Assembly (NCBI GenBank): GCA_040380145.1 | Contig: JBEIJQ010000136.1 | Coordinates: 1-8,179, forward strand | Source: JBEIJQ01 sp040380145 | Lineage (GTDB): Bacteria > Bacteroidota > Bacteroidia > Chitinophagales > Saprospiraceae | DNA length: 8,179 nt | Direction of reading: 5' to 3' | In this document: positions 6,080 to 8,179 of the stretch, piece after piece | Layout: the number at the start of each line of letters is the position of its first letter | How positions within the stretch are numbered: position 1 is the first letter of the stretch | Made by a program: the position numbers and the translations under genes | The notes under the pieces: generated by a model | What the model saw: only the letters and a program-made list of their open reading frames with translations | The model's database searches: none | Told to the model about the DNA's origin: nothing

Positions 6080-7102
6080 ATGTTCGATCCCAGCGGCGTG
6101 GCCCAAGACAACGGCAACCTCATCGGGCTGCCCTATTCCGAAGAAGAATCGAGAATCGTGCTGTTGCCGGCGCCATGGGAAGTGACCGTTTCCTATGCGG
6201 CGGGCACTGCGAAGGCCAGCGAAAACATCCGCAGGGCCTCCTTGCAACTGGACCTGTACGACCCCGATGTGCAGGACGCTTGGAAACTGGGTATTTTCAT
6301 GCGGCCCACCCATGCGCAGTGGCAGTACAAGAGCGACCTCTTGCGGGCGCGGGCCAAACGGCACATCGACTTCTTGGAGTCGGGCGGTTCGTTGGAAAGT
6401 TCGCCGGAGCGGCAGGCCGAACTGGCGGCCATCAACCTCGGTTGTGCCGAGTTCAAAGATTGGGTGTACCACCAAACCGCCGAACTCCTCGATCAAGGCA
6501 AGTTGGTCGGCCTCGTGGGGGGCGACCACAGCACCCCGCTGGGCTATCTGGAGGCCCTTTCCGAGCGGCACGACAGTTTCGGCGTGCTCCATGTGGACGC
6601 ACACCTCGACATGCGCGCCGCATACGAGGGTTTTGCCTATTCGCACGCCTCGATTTTCCACAACGCCCTGCGACTGCCCCAGATCGCGCATTTCGTGTCC
6701 GTGGGCATCCGCGACTGGTGCGAGGAAGAGGTGGACTTCGTGGCCGCCCAAAACGGCCGCGTGGAGGTTTTCTACGACCACGAGATCCGGCGCGCCCAAT
6801 ACCGGGGCGAATCCTTCCATTCGCTGGTGCAGAGGATGTTGCAGCAACTCCCCGAAAAGGTCTATGTGAGTTTCGACATCGACGGCCTGGACCCGCGGTA
6901 CTGCCCCGGCACCGGCACCCCCGTGCCCGGCGGACTGGATTTCCCGGAGGCGATCTATCTGCTGACCGAACTGGCCGCCAGCGGGCGCACCATCATCGGC
7001 TTCGACCTTTCGGAGGTCGGCGTGCAATCCGAGTGGGACGGCAATGTGGGCGCAAGGTTGCTGTACAAAATGGCCAATCTGATGGGGAAAAGCAAAGTGT
7101 AG
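6080..7102 (+). CDS. Ureohydrolase (arginase/agmatinase family), agmatinase-like, 340 aa
   Basis: Dinuclear-metal hydrolase that splits a guanidino or related group, typically releasing urea. All six metal ligands are present: H150 in GLVGGDHS, D173, H175 and D177 in HVDAHLDMR, and D266 and D268 in SFDIDGLDP. The substrate loop reads YSHASIFHNAL (187-197), closer to the SHGTxFRRA loop of agmatinases than to the SGNVHG type of arginases, but with Ala-Ser replacing Gly-Thr and a different tail. GTGTPVPGG (277-285) and the terminal FDLSEVGVQSEWDG resemble the family pattern in which the final stretch holds a conserved glutamate. About 90 residues precede the core, longer than minimal agmatinases. 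The substrate (agmatine, guanidinobutyrate, guanidine, arginine or formimidoylglutamate) is undetermined. No hut, arginine-decarboxylase or polyamine gene is adjacent, and AT-rich spacers on both sides suggest its own transcription unit. The ATG at 6080 is the first in frame. Confidence 0.9.
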   Translation: MFDPSGVAQDNGNLIGLPYSEEESRIVLLPAPWEVTVSYAAGTAKASENIRRASLQLDLYDPDVQDAWKLGIFMRPTHAQWQYKSDLLRARAKRHIDFLESGGSLESSPERQAELAAINLGCAEFKDWVYHQTAELLDQGKLVGLVGGDHSTPLGYLEALSERHDSFGVLHVDAHLDMRAAYEGFAYSHASIFHNALRLPQIAHFVSVGIRDWCEEEVDFVAAQNGRVEVFYDHEIRRAQYRGESFHSLVQRMLQQLPEKVYVSFDIDGLDPRYCPGTGTPVPGGLDFPEAIYLLTELAASGRTIIGFDLSEVGVQSEWDGNVGARLLYKMANLMGKSKV

Positions 7103-7208
7103 GGGGGGAGAGATAACTTCTATCAGTTTTTTTAAAAAAACAGTTACTTTAGACGGCCATTTTACCATTTAAGTCCAAGTTTCAGTTGGCCCCCGATCCC
7201 ATTTTTTC
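7103..7208. other. Spacer with a perfect T7A7 palindrome and possible promoter for the caspase gene
   Basis: GTTTTTTTAAAAAAAC (7126-7141) is a perfect 16-bp palindrome 24 bases past the ureohydrolase stop. TACTTTAG (7145-7152) is one mismatch from the -7 consensus TAnnTTTG, with no clear -33 element. The TATCAGTTTTTT that begins at 7121 is identical to the one at 6022 upstream of the ureohydrolase gene. The palindrome lacks a proper loop, so a terminator role is weak. A promoter-proximal A/T tract is equally likely. Confidence 0.4.
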
Positions 7209-8179
7209 ATGAAGAAGTATCTTATCGTTCCGATCTGTCTGCTGTTGGCGAGCATGGCCCTGAACTCCCAAAATCCTCAGTTGTATGTCCTATCGGTAGG
7301 GGTGGAAAACTACAGGCTCGAAAAATTGAACCTGCAGTTTTGTGCGGAGGACGCCCGGGAAGTGGCGGCGGCCTTTGGAAACCAAACGGACTTGTACGAA
7401 GTAACCGAGGTCGTGGTGCTGACCGATCAGCAAGCAACGCGAAACGGCATCCGGGAGCAATTGGACCATTTTGCCAAACGGGTCACCGACAACGATATGT
7501 TTGTTTTCTTTTTCTCCGGCCACGGAGAGGAAAACGCGCTGCTTCCCTACGATTACGACGAAAAAGATGTCTATGGCAGCACCCTTCGCAGCGACGAACT
7601 ATCTGAAAAATTGAAGTTGTTGGGCTGCAACTACTTGGTCCTGTTGGACGCCTGCCACAGCGCGTCCTTTACAAAAGGCGCCAAGGGAACCAACATGGCA
7701 AAGACCGACAAAGCCCGTCTGGCCGTAGAGGCAGCCGCCAACAGACTGCTGGAAGAACTTTCGTCCACCGACAAAATCTGCCTCACCATTTGTTCCTCCG
7801 GGACCGATCAGAAATCATTTGAATGCGAAGAATGTGGACACGGCTATTTTTCACAAGCCGTTTTGGATTGTCTTTCGGGAAAAAAATTGACAGACCCGTG
7901 GAACAAAAAAGCGATTTTTCCGGACATCAACAAAGACGGATTCACGAGCATCCAAGAGTTCGATGCCTATGTCAAAAGGTGGGTGACACTTCGATCGGCC
8001 AACCCTTATCCACAAAAGGCGATCAGCATCGTCCGCAGCGGCGAGGATATCCATATCCTAACCCCCAAGAGCGGCGTCGGTCCTTCGCTCATTGATCAAG
8101 AGAACAATCCCGAAACCGATGGGCAGCAAACCGTGGATGGACACTCAGACGGAAAAGGCAAAGGTGTAGAGGATGCCGG
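7209..8179 (+). CDS. Secreted caspase-like (peptidase C14) protein with EF-hand-like loop, partial at right edge
   Basis: Cysteine peptidase of the caspase/metacaspase clan; the 323 codons seen here run off the window. Residues 1 to about 20 (MKKYLIVPICLLLASMALNS) form a signal peptide, so the protein should leave the cytoplasm. The caspase fold runs from LYVLSVGVENY (25-35) through AEDAREVAAAF, the catalytic histidine in FFFSGHGEE (H105) and the catalytic cysteine in LLDACHSAS (C149), to HGYFSQAV (211-218). Just before that segment is an extra CEEC (C206, C209). DINKDGFTSIQEF (239-251) fits the 12-residue EF-hand loop with D239, N241, D243, G244 and E250, suggesting calcium binding. A polar Asp/Gly-rich linker starts near 290, probably leading to further domains. 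The ATG at 7209 is the only start that gives the signal peptide. Such proteins process other proteins after Arg/Lys in characterised members. The target here is unknown. Confidence 0.88.
   Translation, partial: MKKYLIVPICLLLASMALNSQNPQLYVLSVGVENYRLEKLNLQFCAEDAREVAAAFGNQTDLYEVTEVVVLTDQQATRNGIREQLDHFAKRVTDNDMFVFFFSGHGEENALLPYDYDEKDVYGSTLRSDELSEKLKLLGCNYLVLLDACHSASFTKGAKGTNMAKTDKARLAVEAAANRLLEELSSTDKICLTICSSGTDQKSFECEECGHGYFSQAVLDCLSGKKLTDPWNKKAIFPDINKDGFTSIQEFDAYVKRWVTLRSANPYPQKAISIVRSGEDIHILTPKSGVGPSLIDQENNPETDGQQTVDGHSDGKGKGVEDA

Noticed and set aside
6041..7168. 375-residue open frame on the minus strand
   Set aside because: Antisense to the ureohydrolase gene, which has all six metal ligands in the sense frame. 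The antisense protein has no motif and both of its ends fall in AT tracts.

Overview
The window looks like a chromosomal segment of a high-GC member of the Bacteroidota, possibly of the Saprospiria or a related class. Four things point there: Bacteroidota-type promoter -7 boxes (TAnnTTTG, clearest at 3019-3026), A- or C-rich sequence instead of Shine-Dalgarno motifs before start codons, the sequence style of the Fmt and YciO-type proteins, and a secreted caspase-like protein. The phylum is a firm inference. Anything finer is a guess. All recognised genes lie on the + strand.

Layout. Positions 1-122 may hold the 3' end of an unidentified gene. Positions 123-500 are essentially non-coding and contain a perfect 16-bp AT hairpin (239-274) and a possible promoter -7 box. 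Positions 501-1671 hold a compact, AT-richer two-gene cassette: a small Mrr-like PD-(D/E)XK nuclease followed 13 bases later by a TOPRIM-type protein. This cassette is the best candidate here for an undescribed (probably anti-phage or DNA-processing) system. From 1768 the sequence returns to high-GC housekeeping genes. These are cinA (NMN deamidase / ADP-ribose pyrophosphatase), then, from a good promoter overlapping the cinA 3' end, a tight cluster of a 2-oxo acid dehydrogenase E2 gene, fmt, and a YrdC/YciO-family gene. A very AT-rich spacer (5962-6079) precedes a ureohydrolase of the agmatinase type with all six metal ligands. A second AT-palindromic spacer (7103-7208) precedes a caspase-like (C14) protein with a signal peptide and an EF-hand-like loop. 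That gene runs off the right edge.

How the genes work together. fmt and the YciO-type gene both touch translation (initiator tRNA formylation; possibly tRNA t6A or a related role) and are probably co-transcribed with the E2 gene, whose E1 partner is not in the window. The nuclease/TOPRIM pair is unlike its neighbours in base composition and is probably an acquired or fast-evolving accessory unit, although no integrase, transposase or target duplication is visible. The long antisense and out-of-frame ORFs over 1700-5400 are shadows of the GC-rich coding sequence.
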